Shown here piece after piece: positions 12,665-25,347 of a DNA stretch of 64,000 nt. The number at the start of each line of letters is the position of its first letter. The first letter of the stretch is position 1. Made by a program: the position numbers and the translations under genes. The notes under the pieces are model-generated. The model saw only the letters and a list, made by a program, of their open reading frames with translations. It was not told where the DNA came from and did no database searches. This stretch comes from Protonemura montana (taxonomy: Eukaryota; Arthropoda; Insecta; Plecoptera; Nemouridae), in NCBI GenBank assembly GCA_947568835.1, contig OX387602.1:26339021-26403020 (forward strand). Reading direction: 5' to 3'.

Positions 12665-15600
12665 GCATCAGGAATTGGTAAGCTAACACTAGCAACATTT
12701 AACAGTAAACAGCTATACAAACCTTTATTTAGATTTAGAAACATATTCTAAGTTTACACACTCAAATTAATTATGATGGTGCCCTAGGCCAGGGGGGAAC
12801 ATAATTCCAAAACTAAAATATAAGTTATAAACGTGTCCACAAAGAAAAGTCAGGAAACTAAAATGCAAATTGTAAGCAAAGAACAGATACGTCAAGTTAA
12901 ACTCACCATTACTGAACTTGAAATAAGTTTTTTAATTGGTGATTTTGTTCCATTTACATGTGTTATGCAAATGAGAGTGTTTTCGTTTCACGTTTGTCGG
13001 TCTATGACACCGCTGCGCTCGGATTGCCCCCGTCCCCCGACCACCCCGTGGCCAAGCATTGCAGCTGGCCTGTCTGAGCCAGTCGCTCGCCGTTGTCTGC
13101 TTCAGTAGTGTGTTGTTCTCTACCACGATACGGTCGCTCCGAAAGATACCTCCTCCAGACGTTTCTACGATCACGTTCAGAAGATCGTCTTGATATCTGT
13201 GAATGAAACTCACATGTGCTCAATCATTTCTCATTCTGTGATGGGTCTTTTTTGAAATCGGAAACATTCGGTGACTGGTAAGCTTTTTTTTAGTTTAATC
13301 TTAAATTCAATTATGGGTGCTATTTGATAGGTTTTTTGGAAGGAATTATTTTGCCGTGGCGAATGTAACTTTTGACCTTCCAAGAGTACATGGATCGTGA
13401 TCTTGATAGGGCTAGTCAGATAACGTGGATGTTGCTCTCGCGAAAGGAAACAATTGGAATGATTTACATTGTCATAAAGTTCTAGGCAAGCTCACGCATT
13501 TCAAGTTATCTAATCCTTTGAGTTTTAATCCGCGATCGTTATCGCAAATTTATCGCGATTCGTCATCGCTGAACAGCATGTAATTTGTGATTAAATTCGG
13601 TGCCTGTGTCGAAAATACTTTTGTTTTGTTTCCCTTGGCCTAGTAATTAAATTTAGCCAAGGTAATTTTTCTTTCTACTTCCCGACACAGTCAATTTTGG
13701 AGCGCGACACTTCAGCAATAGATGAAAAAATATTGACAAATCTCAACATTTTGCTATCATACACCTAAAATACAGTCAAACGTTCTTTGGTCAATCTCCC
13801 AACATTTTATCTTCTATAAAATGTTATAAATATGCGTTACTGCATTTTAGGATTTTGTCCCAATGCTTCTATTTTGGGTTTTTAAACCCACTGACAAGCC
13901 AAGCTGTGCACTTGTCATTGTTACCAATTACACCTGCGTGTGCTTGTGATCACCCGCGCGTTGGGCGGTGGTCACCCGCTACCGTGCCCACGGCGTAACC
14001 AGGGTGCCATCCGATTTTCTTGGTCCGACCACCGGCGCCAATTCGCGCTAACGGTGTGTGCTAGTGGCTGAGTTTCGGTACCGTGGCTAGGCGAGCCTCG
14101 AGGAGATCGGCAGCAGTCGCCACGATTTCGGCGCTTTGCCGATTACACAGCCGCCTGGCGCGTTTTACTGTTATTCCTATACAGCCTGTCTATAATACGT
14201 GATCTGGGGCGGGGCCACTCACCTCAATACACCGAGCAAAGGTAATTGCGGCACTCCGAAATCGTTTGCCAGCATCAAGGAAAAGTTGTTTTATTATAGA
14301 CTTTATCATATGACCTGGGAACAACGCCAAACTAGTCGTGAATAACAGATGCTCGTCGTAGGTCGTAACGTTGAGAGATGCATGCATGTGGTAGGATGCA
14401 ACACCACGTTTGCTGTCAACGACAATTTAGCCAGATTGAAAGCGATTCAAACGTTAACAATAGCGTAACTACAATATTGCAATCCGACTGGGCATGCATG
14501 CCACCTACTTATTATTCCGCACTATGCATTGTTTCTTTACAATAGGTCTAAGATGCTAGTCCGATCACAAGATCGATACTTTATAAAGCTAATGAGCATG
14601 CATTTGCCTGCAATACTTGTGGATAGGAGGAAAATTTCTGCATTTTGCTGTAATGTTTTTTAAACTCTTGGGTATTCGCGAAGAGAAGAAATCGATTCCT
14701 TTGACCACGTTTGACCGTATCACGCCAGTCCACGGGGAAGAGTGGCATGCTTTGCACAGCACAGCTACGTGTTATTAAGGGAGGAAGACGTTTAGTGAGA
14801 GGAAAACTAAAGCACGTGCTTGTTCGTGAGCTATCGTTCGTAACGTTTGAAACCTGTTCAAATGTAATTCTCTGCCAAGCAGCGCGCTAAACTGGTGTGT
14901 GCAACTTCGATTCGCGACTAGTCGTGACTGCAAATAGCCGATAAAACCTGAGGATTGCATATTACAATACACCGAGGCACACGTGTATCTTTTTAATTAG
15001 TGAAAAGTGAAATACACCGCGGTTAAGTTGTGTTGCAGACAGTCGCGGTTCATTTTGTATGTATGACTGATTTATACAATCTTTGTGCATCTGACATAAG
15101 ATCATGATGAATAATGTGGCTCTGTTGGGTTTCACTCGTGGGGCTGCGATTGTGTACCACGACTCACACAGGTCACGACGTTTGTTTGCGGGGCTGCTGC
15201 CGCCTGCGCCAATCATTCTATTAGGATTGATTCGATTCCATTATGCAGTGCAGGCCGACCACACACCCATGTAGCATTTTACGAGCCGCGGCTGTTGCAT
15301 CTTCAAAATCGCACACGAGTTTTCGCTCAGGGCCGGTTTTTTTTCTTTGTTCCTCTTTTTACGGCGAATCTCATTCTCCAATAAATTCCTAAACGCTGGC
15401 TAGACTTTTCAGCGGGTTTGAAAGGGCAGTGCCACTGCCACTGTCATCGGTGATTTTTCAGAGAAATTTTAGAATTGAGAGACGCCTTGTTTCCCTTAGC
15501 TTGTGTGAATTGTGCCAACCACTCAGCCGCGACTTACGGTTCTTTTACAATAATATCACCACTCCAATAATGGTTTCGCTCCATCGCTTTGTGTTGCTTG

Positions 15601-18600
15601 TGCACAACATGGCAGCATAACTAGACTTTTTGTTCGAGCCTGGCTGTGTGTTTTTGTATGAGATGCGGCGGTCTTTCTCCTGGCAATGTCCCTCGATTTT
15701 TACCCGCCGATTATGTGTGCCAAGACGAATGCTGAGTGAGTGATAATTGTGCTGTTCCACTTTATTTGTTGGCTGTAGGCTTGAAACACTCGATATCATT
15801 TTATGACAACACTGTAAATGAGTGTCCCGCCAAGACGCAAGATGACTTGCCTTCTTGGACGTATATACTGTTTGCTCGATGGGATTTGACATATTTGGAG
15901 AGACCCTCGTATCTTGATATGACCTTATCACAAAACGCAGACCTTTCGTGGCTAGAATCGACTATCGTAGAATATGTTCTATGGTTCGTGTCCCTTTAGA
16001 AGAACTCAGTTGATTCTATGAAAAATGTCTCTAGAAGAGTATAACATGTCCATATCAGAAAGGGAAACTCCCAGTTTCTCTAGATCAAGCTCGAGAAATT
16101 ACTGCCGATGTAATAATAAATCTGACATTTCTTGATTTGTTTCCTTGCTCGTATCACTTTCTGAGACTATTGGCTATTGAAGATCTGGACAAACGACATA
16201 ATTATACTGTCATTTTAAAAACTCAAACCTCGCCTATTCAAACAGCATGTACCTGCGTCTAAAGGCGCAAGCAAACACGCAAGTGGATAGGACTGGGCTG
16301 GTATATATTTATTATACGTATTTGTTTATTTTTTACTTTAACTATATGTTCGCCGAAAAATTCTTGGTTGTGTGTGTTGATCTATTATCTAATCCCTCAA
16401 GGGCGAAGGTTGTATAGGTAATTTGATAGCGGCAAGACTCAAAGGGCTGTCGGGAGACGATGAAGAAGGGTAGCTATTAAGGACCCTACCCTTTAAAGAT
16501 CAAGATAGTTTTTTGCTCCGTGAAACTGGACGATAATGGTAAGCGGCGGTGAAGGTAAGGTGCTCTTGGGGCCTGCCCAGATACACGAGTAGGCGAGTAG
16601 GGCCTAGTTATTTTTCTACAAAATAATTTAATGTCGTCCGCCGTGTTAGCCTTTGGTACTGAAAGATGATTTGCGATATTTCTCTCGAGTTTGTGTTATT
16701 TACGTAAGCACCTGAAAATACAACAAAGAAAAATCTTTCCTGAGCTTTTTTTGGGTACGGTAGGGTGACAAACCTCTTTGGTTCTCAGCCTCTGAATGAT
16801 TTGTTCCCAGCCCTGTTTAACGCGCCACTCCTTTTCCCTTTAAATGAGGCCATTTCAAGGAAAACGAGGTGTTGTCTGTGGACTTGGAGAGACATGGGGT
16901 AGAAAGCACCACCGCCAGTCTGGGGTGATTTATTTCACTTTTTGTGTTCTCATGCTCGGGTCTCAGTTTCAGTTCCGTAACTTTTCTAGCTCGGTTACCA
17001 CCAACTTCTAGAATCCCAAGCGACTTTTTTCTATTAAAAATATATTATGGTTTACTTCATCAATCATCTTCATTTAACCATCCGCCGACGCTAATGCATC
17101 TCATCTGTCAGTCACTATTATTGTACGTCGTTAAACTTAATTAGAAATCACTCTCGCCGGCCCGCTTCGTGACAAGTATTCACTTACGCTCGTAGAAAAT
17201 AGATTTTCACAAAATAATTTCACAGTTTATCTGTGCTACACATAAATTTCTGTCGTGGAATGAAAGTGTTGGAGACATTGACTCCGAAGTGGACATGTAG
17301 GTCGAGCGTCGATGCGACAAGTGGCAAGCCAGTGCCATACCTATAACCTACCAGCACCATGCCCGATGGCCTGCTGTTTACGTCCCGTGTGGGGCACGTA
17401 TGTCTTTGTACTCGGTGCGTATGTACATCTCGGCGACGTGCCTGCCTGCCTGACTCTGTGCAGCGCCACCATATTTCCGTCGGCCCAAGCCAACTCGCAC
17501 AGAGTTTGCATGCTAACCATCTCGGTGGAGTCATACGTCGTTCAAGTCTTAAACTACGGGCATTGCCCTGAAGCCTTGACAATGAGCACACAATAAAGAA
17601 GTTTGTCTTGTCTCAATTGCGAAGCGACGTGTCTTGGCGATGATCGCCGAATGTATTGAGAATGATACGTTCGCTATCGGCAGTCCGACTGTCACGCTTT
17701 ACCTTCTTACCCAGCCCATATTTTGTTTCGGAAATGAATTCGATTTGCCACGCAATTGTCATCGTCGGCGCCGTCGGCAGCCCACCCGATATAAAATCAG
17801 ATTCGAGCAGCACCCCTTCGCGTTGCGTTGCGTTGCGTGTCTGGTTCGCCTCGAAGTCGGTCGTGCGAACAGCGCCGTCATGTCTCTATCATGGATGATG
17901 TGTGCACGAGGAACGGGCTGGTTCCTTCTTTCTGTGTGTTTGTGTGTTCGTTCGTCGGTCGGTCGGCGCGGTCGGCCGTCACGTTTGCCTGGGAAAGTAA
18001 TCAAATGTCGGTGGATGGTTCAAGTTAGAGAGAGGAAGTTAAGCAAGTGGGCGGTCATCGTAGCGGGAGGTCTGTTCTTCTTGCTGCGCCGGTGCTCTCC
18101 CATGATCCCACTGCGCTCGCAGTCTCCAGGCAGCAAGGGTAGTCAGGTCGGTCGAGACATTGGGGAGGGATTCAGAGTCGGTTCTGCTTCACCTACCATC
18201 GTCCTCTGGCAGCCTCGGGCCATCAGACGAGCTGCATTGTAGATGCATTGTTGTCAGAACAATCACACTCAAGATCGCGAGAAGTTTGGGTCTTCTAGAT
18301 AAGAGCAGCTCCTGCTGTGCCAGACTTTTTGAATGCCTTCAGTTTCGGTAGGTGAAACAACGTGCGGCTGAGACGTCTCGGCAATCGTTGTAGGTAGTTA
18401 GTCACTTCTTACTTTGCTTTGTACTTTTGTTCCTCTCCATTGCAATCAGCGTAATTGACAGATCATAAGCTGGAATAAATCCAGCTCTTGCTCGTCGTCT
18501 CACGGTCGAGCCAAGCCTGGATCTTGCAGGAAAACTCATTCATTGAGTTCGTACAAAGTAACCCTAATTAGCTAGCCAACTATCGAACCTGTATGTCGGG

Positions 18601-21600
18601 ACGATCTCGCAGCATCGCTTTATTTTGTACGCAATTATAATATTTTTCACCTAAGCCGAACATGTTTGTACGAGCCGGCCGATCAAGCCTCCGTGATGTG
18701 CCGGAGACGCACTGCTCACGCAACGCCGCTCGGTGCTCGCCTTCTCGCACCCATCACCCCGGCCATATTCCTTCCTCGTCCATCCTTCCATTTCCTGTCC
18801 GTCCAACTTTTAAATGGATGTAGAAAAAGAGGCAGTCGCTCCGAGCGATCGTCGGGTTATAAACACTCGGCGTTTATGCATCTTTCTTCGAAGAGCCGAC
18901 GCCAGAAGCTCTTGCCTGGCATCATTCAACTCTACACAGGTTTTCAAATATCATACATCCTAGCCGATCGACTCATGGGAGACGTGCGGGCTTGATTTGA
19001 GAAAAAAAAGTGCGTTTTATTGAATGGAAGTGGGGCCTGCTCTGATTCCTTTATGACTATGCTTTCAGCGAAGCCCTGCCTTGACCAGACAGAATTATAC
19101 AATGGCTCATACGTGATAGCGGCGTGCGTGCTTGTTTCACAATTAGTGGTTGCGTCGATCGATTGAAACTCATTAGGCAGCAGCGTGTGCATGGCTGATG
19201 TGAGTAAGAGATCGGTCAGAAGCGCGTGTCCGAGCGTTGTCCGAACCCAAGCACAATGCCAGCTCGTTCGCACGTGTCGCGTTGTCCTGATAAGGCGCGT
19301 CGCGGGATCAGGACAGTCTGCATCACGCGGCAGCTGCATGACCTGCACCTGCCAATCGCACGCGGGTCCGCCCACGGTGACCCCTTGGTCGTCGACGGAA
19401 GCTTTGCTGTAGTGTAACAATTACCTGACGGCTCCTCGCCCTCCCTGTGCTTCCCACGGCATCGTGCTTCCGCGTGCACCACTGCACCACGTACCTCTGT
19501 GTCTGTCGGTCATTGGCCGTACTGGACGCTTTTAGGGCCATCCCTTAATAGCCCTTAGCTTCGCATCAGGCCCACTCTGTGTGCAGACGTCGATGGGCCC
19601 TGGCTATACCGTTCGTTGGCGTCGGAAGGAAGTGTGCTCTGAATAACACGCGAGTCCAATGGAATTGGAATTACATGTAATTGTCCTTCCTGATTGCGAT
19701 CTCGTAGTTCCCATGCGTTTTGTCCACGCACTAGACGGGAATGCATTTTCACTAAATTTATGTTATAATCTAGCGTATGGCATCAACTCTCACAGTCACC
19801 TTCCTTGAGGAGCATTCACTCGGAAGTATTTACGCGTGGAAAATGTATACTTCTCGCCATCTCCCCCTTGTTTTTTTTCACTTCAGTAATTCCTTTGTTC
19901 GCTTTTTTATTAATTACTTTTTCTTTCCTGTTACCTTCCTATACCAATCTTGTTGGAACCGCTAAATTGGCTCGACGTGAGGGCAATATCAGTGTGTTAC
20001 TATGGTGTATGTTGTCGGGCTTCTCCATCCGGTTGCCGAGTTGCTTTGACCGCAAGTCGCATAGCATGTCGACAACTCGAGGATCCTATCCTAGCTGACC
20101 TCAGGGTCTCCTGTTACCTCGTCCCCTTTGCTTGCTTGCTAGCTGGCTGGCTGGCTGGCTGACTACTAGCTAGCAATATGACATGCAAAGCGCCATCTTC
20201 ATGCAGAATTGAACAGAACAGCTAATGGCGTTTACGTAGTCCGGCTTCTGCGTCACATTCGCCCACCTTTGTTTCCTTCATAAAACCTAATATTATCATC
20301 TTGTATTATCATGACATGAAACACCTGCGGTCTCGCAGTTTTTTTTGTATCACCACACCACAATGTCTTGGCCTACATATTCATTTCGTAGTTATGGATC
20401 CATTTCCAAGTTGTATCATGTTTAGGCGGGTTCTTCGCGTTTTTTTGCGGTGACTCGGTGAACAAGGCGATTCTAAATAAAGAGTTGACTCGTAGCCGCC
20501 GAATCCTTGGCCGTGAATTGGCCGCGAGTTGAATGCTGGTGCAGGACAAGACGCGGCGTCCGCGACATCCGCCTCGTATGGTGACTTTGTTTCGCCTGTT
20601 CGGTTAGATGTTGTGGCCCTCATGCCGTTCAACCGATGCGTTATACACACAATACGTCCTCTTCAGTTCAACAGCACTTCTCAGTTCAACAGTCGATGCT
20701 TTGAGGACTTCGTGCGTTTTCCAGGGCGTCGTAAAACTCAAATTAAAAAGTATTATGCGCCGAGCTATATTCACCAATGCGGATAGCCTGCGGCGAAACC
20801 AAGATATCGCGTGCTTGCATTTCGTAACAACTGTAACTAGTTGATTGACTATGAATATCAGATTATCTTTTAGAATGTTTCGTAATGCTTACTACTTTCT
20901 AACAAATGCAGTAGGTACGCAGCCATTGTGCACGAAAGGAATATTTTATGAGAAATGTGGATAATCCATTATTAAGTGGATTGAGTGCGCATTAGGTGTA
21001 ATAAGGCGAAAAAAAACGATCACATACTGCCCTTTGGATGGTTGTGGCCTTTAACCAAAGGGCCCTTGACTATTAAAATAGACAACATACATTGGTACTA
21101 CGGTACATACGCTATTAATTGTTGCACAATTTGATTAGACTGTATATTTCCTGCTATATAATTCGAGGGACACAGAAAATATTAAAAATTGTAAAGTACC
21201 TAACTTGAAATTGCATGTTCGTGAGGTCATACGATACGCGGTGAGTCTCCAACTTACGAAAGAAGTGATAATAATTGGTTATGAACTAAGAAATCCTTGA
21301 TTTGGTTGTCTGTGCCTAATTAGGTGACTGGTGCATGCATCTGAGGCAGGTACTACGCGACGAAGGTTGTAAAGTCAGAAATCGCCACAATTGGACGTGA
21401 AAGATTGATTATATTCGCTGTTGATCATAGAGGAAACGACTGTGAGGTAGATTTTCTATCTATCTATGGACTTATTTTGACAAGGTTCTTGCACAAGCGT
21501 GTGATTGTAGAGGACACAAATTTGAGGGTCATCTAGAAGACGATTGGAAATTGAACGCACTAACTTCAAGTACATGAGCGCACCTGGGAAAATGCCAGAA

Positions 21601-22099
21601 CTATCTCCGTGTTTTCCTTGTTATTGCCATTCAGTCTTCAAAAACGCATTGTAGGGTGTTTGTCTTCATTCTCTTGTGCTGAGCCGGATTCATACACAAC
21701 AGAATTGTATTTATTTGCCAACTAACAAAGGTTGGTTGAATTCGCGTTGACTCGATTTTGACAGTGCTACTATCTTCTAGGACTTCTTGGGAAACAAGAC
21801 TTGCTCCATCCGCTTTCGCAAGTTGACGTGAATACTCAAGTAGTGACCACTCGGATTTCTTTCTATACACAGTACTCACAATCTCATCTTCACTCATCTC
21901 ATCTCCACAGAACACTTAAAACTGGCTTCATAGTCAATGCATGTACAACATCGCAACTTACAAGCGTAAAGCCATAAATATATTTTACAAAAAGATGTGA
22001 AGTACCACTTGAATAAGAGAAACTCTGGGTCGCGCTTGCAGCTTTTTTTCAATGTGTTTATTGTCTTTGTGAGTGTGCATTATTCCCTTTGTGTTCCAG
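12665..22099. other. Long stretch without a recognised gene, upstream of MICAL-like
   Basis: Composition alternates between AT-rich and CpG-containing DNA, with GC-richer patches near 13000-13230, 13930-14160 and 17750-19500. Longer open frames here (for example 17634-18242 + and 18944-19420 -) have low-complexity Arg/Ser-rich translations, no family signature and no convincing splice context. I treat them as chance. The 5' untranslated exon(s) and promoter of MICAL-like should lie here. Confidence 0.5.
12980..13277 (+). promoter_or_regulatory. Possible promoter and 5' untranslated exon
   Basis: A GC/CpG-rich patch lies 0.3 kb past the EEF2KMT stop. It is followed by a good donor, ACTG|GTAAGC, with exon end at 13277. 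The MICAL-like start exon has a splice acceptor 21 nt before its ATG, so an upstream untranslated exon must exist and this is one candidate. No TATA or initiator was identified. Inference only. Confidence 0.25.
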
Positions 22100-22120
22100 A
22101 TCTGCCCCTGCGCCGCCGTC

Positions 22121-25100
22121 ATGGGTGAAAAGCGTGGAATGAAAGCCCTGGAGCTGTGGTGTAAACGCGTCACCGACGGCTACCAGGGAGTCCGCATAGA
22201 AAACATGACCACGTCCTGGCGGGACGGCCTGGCCTTCTGTGCCATTATTCACCACTTCAGGCCTGATCTGATGTAAGAAATGCACAATATTCGTTGGACA
22301 TTTACTGTGATGCAAGTTCTCATTCTACATGTATCTTGCTGCCGTTCAGGGAATTGCTGCAATGACTTGTTTGATTTATGCACATGATATGGGCCCCAGA
22401 TAATTGCATGTTCACAATTCGACAATAGCTCCAGGATACTACTTATGTATTTCGTGGCATAGATACAGTTTTCAATCAACCACAATAAGTATTGAATTCT
22501 AAAGAAATATATTTTGATGTGTAGTGCAGTGATATTATGATTTGGTAAATGCGTAATAAAAATGCATATAAATATATCTAAGAGGAAAAGTAAATTAGGA
22601 AGAGCCGCAACTAATTGAAGTTGTCTTAGAAAATAAGTATCGATCATAAAAAAGTGCTAACTAAACATTTGGTATTAATCATATGTGGTAATATTTATCT
22701 CGCCTTACAATCTAAATGTATTTTGCAATAGCTTTGAACATATTTTCAAATCTCATGACTGCTTATGGGCTAGCTAGTTAATAGATTGGCAGGATTAATA
22801 TCTAAGGACTTCTGACCACACAATCAGGTGGGCAGTACATGTCAACCTTTGCTAGCCACCGGATCGGCAGGTGTGTGTTTTGTGTGGCCTGGCCACACAA
22901 TCACTTTGGCAGGGCAGCAAGTAGAAACCAGATATCTTAGCTGCTAGTCCATTTTCAGTGCCTGCTGTGACACTTATATATCCAGCTCACTTCATTAGCA
23001 TGGTCGAGTCTGAAACGAAACCCTGCTTTTTTATTTGTTTTGTTTATTGACCACATTATAAAATAGAAAATGCTAGCAAGCAAGCTCTAACAGGTTGTGC
23101 CTTGTAATGCCACTTGCCAGGGTATTGGACTCCTCTAGCTTCTTGACCATAAATGGTGACCAGTTCTTGACCGACTCAAGTTGTCAGAAGGTCAGGACCA
23201 TCCACACGGCCTTCATGTATTCTGGTTTCCTCATTGGCCAATTTATCAATCCTCCTAATCACGACAGTTTGCATTCATTATGCAAATTGAAGTAATATTC
23301 TAGCTATGTGGTACGTGGTATAGCTAAAGTGTAGATCTTTTGGCTCTATCACGGTTGCTGCAGGATGTTAACCTTCCTAATCTCGACTCTATTGACACTA
23401 ACGGATGCCTTTACAGTGATTTTGCGAGTCTGAAGAAGAGTGACATCCTGCACAACAACGAGCTGGCGTTTCGCACGGCGGAGGTGCACCTGGGTATCCC
23501 GGCGCTGCTCGACGCCGAGGACATGGTGGAGTTCTCGGTGCCCGACCGCCTCTCTATTCTCACCTACCTGTCGCAGTTCTACCAGGCATTTGCCTCCGGT
23601 CGCCAGAGTGAGTGCTGCCTCTAGCGATTTGCGCAGGCATCATACAAATCACATCACATGTAACGAACTAAGTAACATTGCAAATATTTTGTGACATGAG
23701 TTGATTTGTTTGATAACTTTGTTACTCAACACAAATTATCACACTTGTTTGTCTGGCAGAGAGATTCTCACAGATGAGTGCAAATCACATAACGTCACAG
23801 TTATGAGTATCATGCTAATCCATTGTGTCTAGGAAGATAAAAAGGCTGCAAACACTTTCACTCATTTCAGCTGAGTGCTCTTGGTTCCCTTGGCTGGGCT
23901 TACCTGTCCAAGTTCTAGTGAAAGTTGCACAGTACCTTCTCCTGTTGTACTTACATGTTTTTAGATTACCTACCAACTGTGTCTACCTCCTTTATGTAAT
24001 AATTGCTTTCTCATGCTAGTTTGCAAATTAACTCCTGTTCCTTTCACATGCTCCTTAACATTTGATCTATTACCTATGTCATGCCCATTACTTGTTAGCA
24101 TGACTCTATGATAGCATAGGGCTACTAAGATCCAACCCATTGTTTAAAACAGCAATTATGAATTCACAGCCATTCTAGTCCATTACCCAATTGTAACTAC
24201 CAAATATGAAAGATATAATAGCGTTCGTGAGAAGACTTCTCAAGTAAGGTGGACGAACGTTTGCGTTTCAGGCACTTCCCCCATGCACAACCGTACCCCC
24301 CCTGGAGGCAAACGGCCTGCTAGTCCGTCAGTGCTGTCTCCTTCCTCGCAGACTCCGACAAAGGTAGGACGCTCGCAGGAACTTTGCCACTGCCTCTCAT
24401 TGGTGGGCTTGCCTTCATGCCTGGGAGAACTTGCATAAGTGGGTCTAAAATTTTCCATAACTTCTGCATTTCAATCTCCTGTCTTTCAGTAAGATCAGTC
24501 ATGTACTAATAATAATCTTAAGTGTATAAATCTTATGCATGGTTGCTTCCCATTAGTTAGATCTCTTCAATTAACAGAAATTGTTTAAGCACCTGCCCAC
24601 AAATTAAATGTCGTCTTAAAAGTACTCACTAATTAGTAATTCTATTTTTATTTTGATGCTAATTGAAATTGTTTTCACGTTGTGGTATCTGTGCATGCGC
24701 TGCCTAATTTATCTGTATACTTAAGCTAGAATATTTTATCATAATATTATGCATATGTCACTTACCAAATGAATAGTTCTTATTTAAAGAACTGCCTTAT
24801 CTAATAGAGTTTACTACTGAATGTGATTATTTGCTCAAACATGCATGTGTACGTTTAAAGTGAGACTGGTGGTAGTGTGTTAATGTGGACCTGAAATGAT
24901 CTACTTTACCAAGTTATCTTCATGAGTATTATAAATTGTGTATCATTCTTGAAAAGTGTACATAAATGTACATTGTCAAAGCTATCCTACCTACTGGAAG
25001 CACATGGTAGAGTGGTGGCATGTTACAATAATATACTTTTGCCCCCGGGGAATGCCATTCATCTTCCAAATTTTGTCCTCTTGGTGCACAATGGTGAAGG

Positions 25101-25313
25101 AAATGAATTGTTCACTACTAACAAAAAGCAGTCAGGAATAGTCACTTGACAAGGCTGTTCATACTCAAATCCAAGTAGCGTAGTAGATAATGAATGGTGG
25201 CATATCTCGTTGACACTAGATATTATTTTACCATGGCGTGTGGTTCTAGCAAAACCGATTCTGTGCGCCTCTTTTCTTCTCTCTGTCTCTACTGAAATGA
25301 GCAACTTTCCTTT

Positions 25314-25347
<34 letters not shown>

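Noticed and set aside
17634-18242. 202-residue + frame upstream of MICAL-like
   Set aside because: Arg/Ser/Cys-rich chance translation of a GC-rich patch; no family motif, and competing open frames on both strands.
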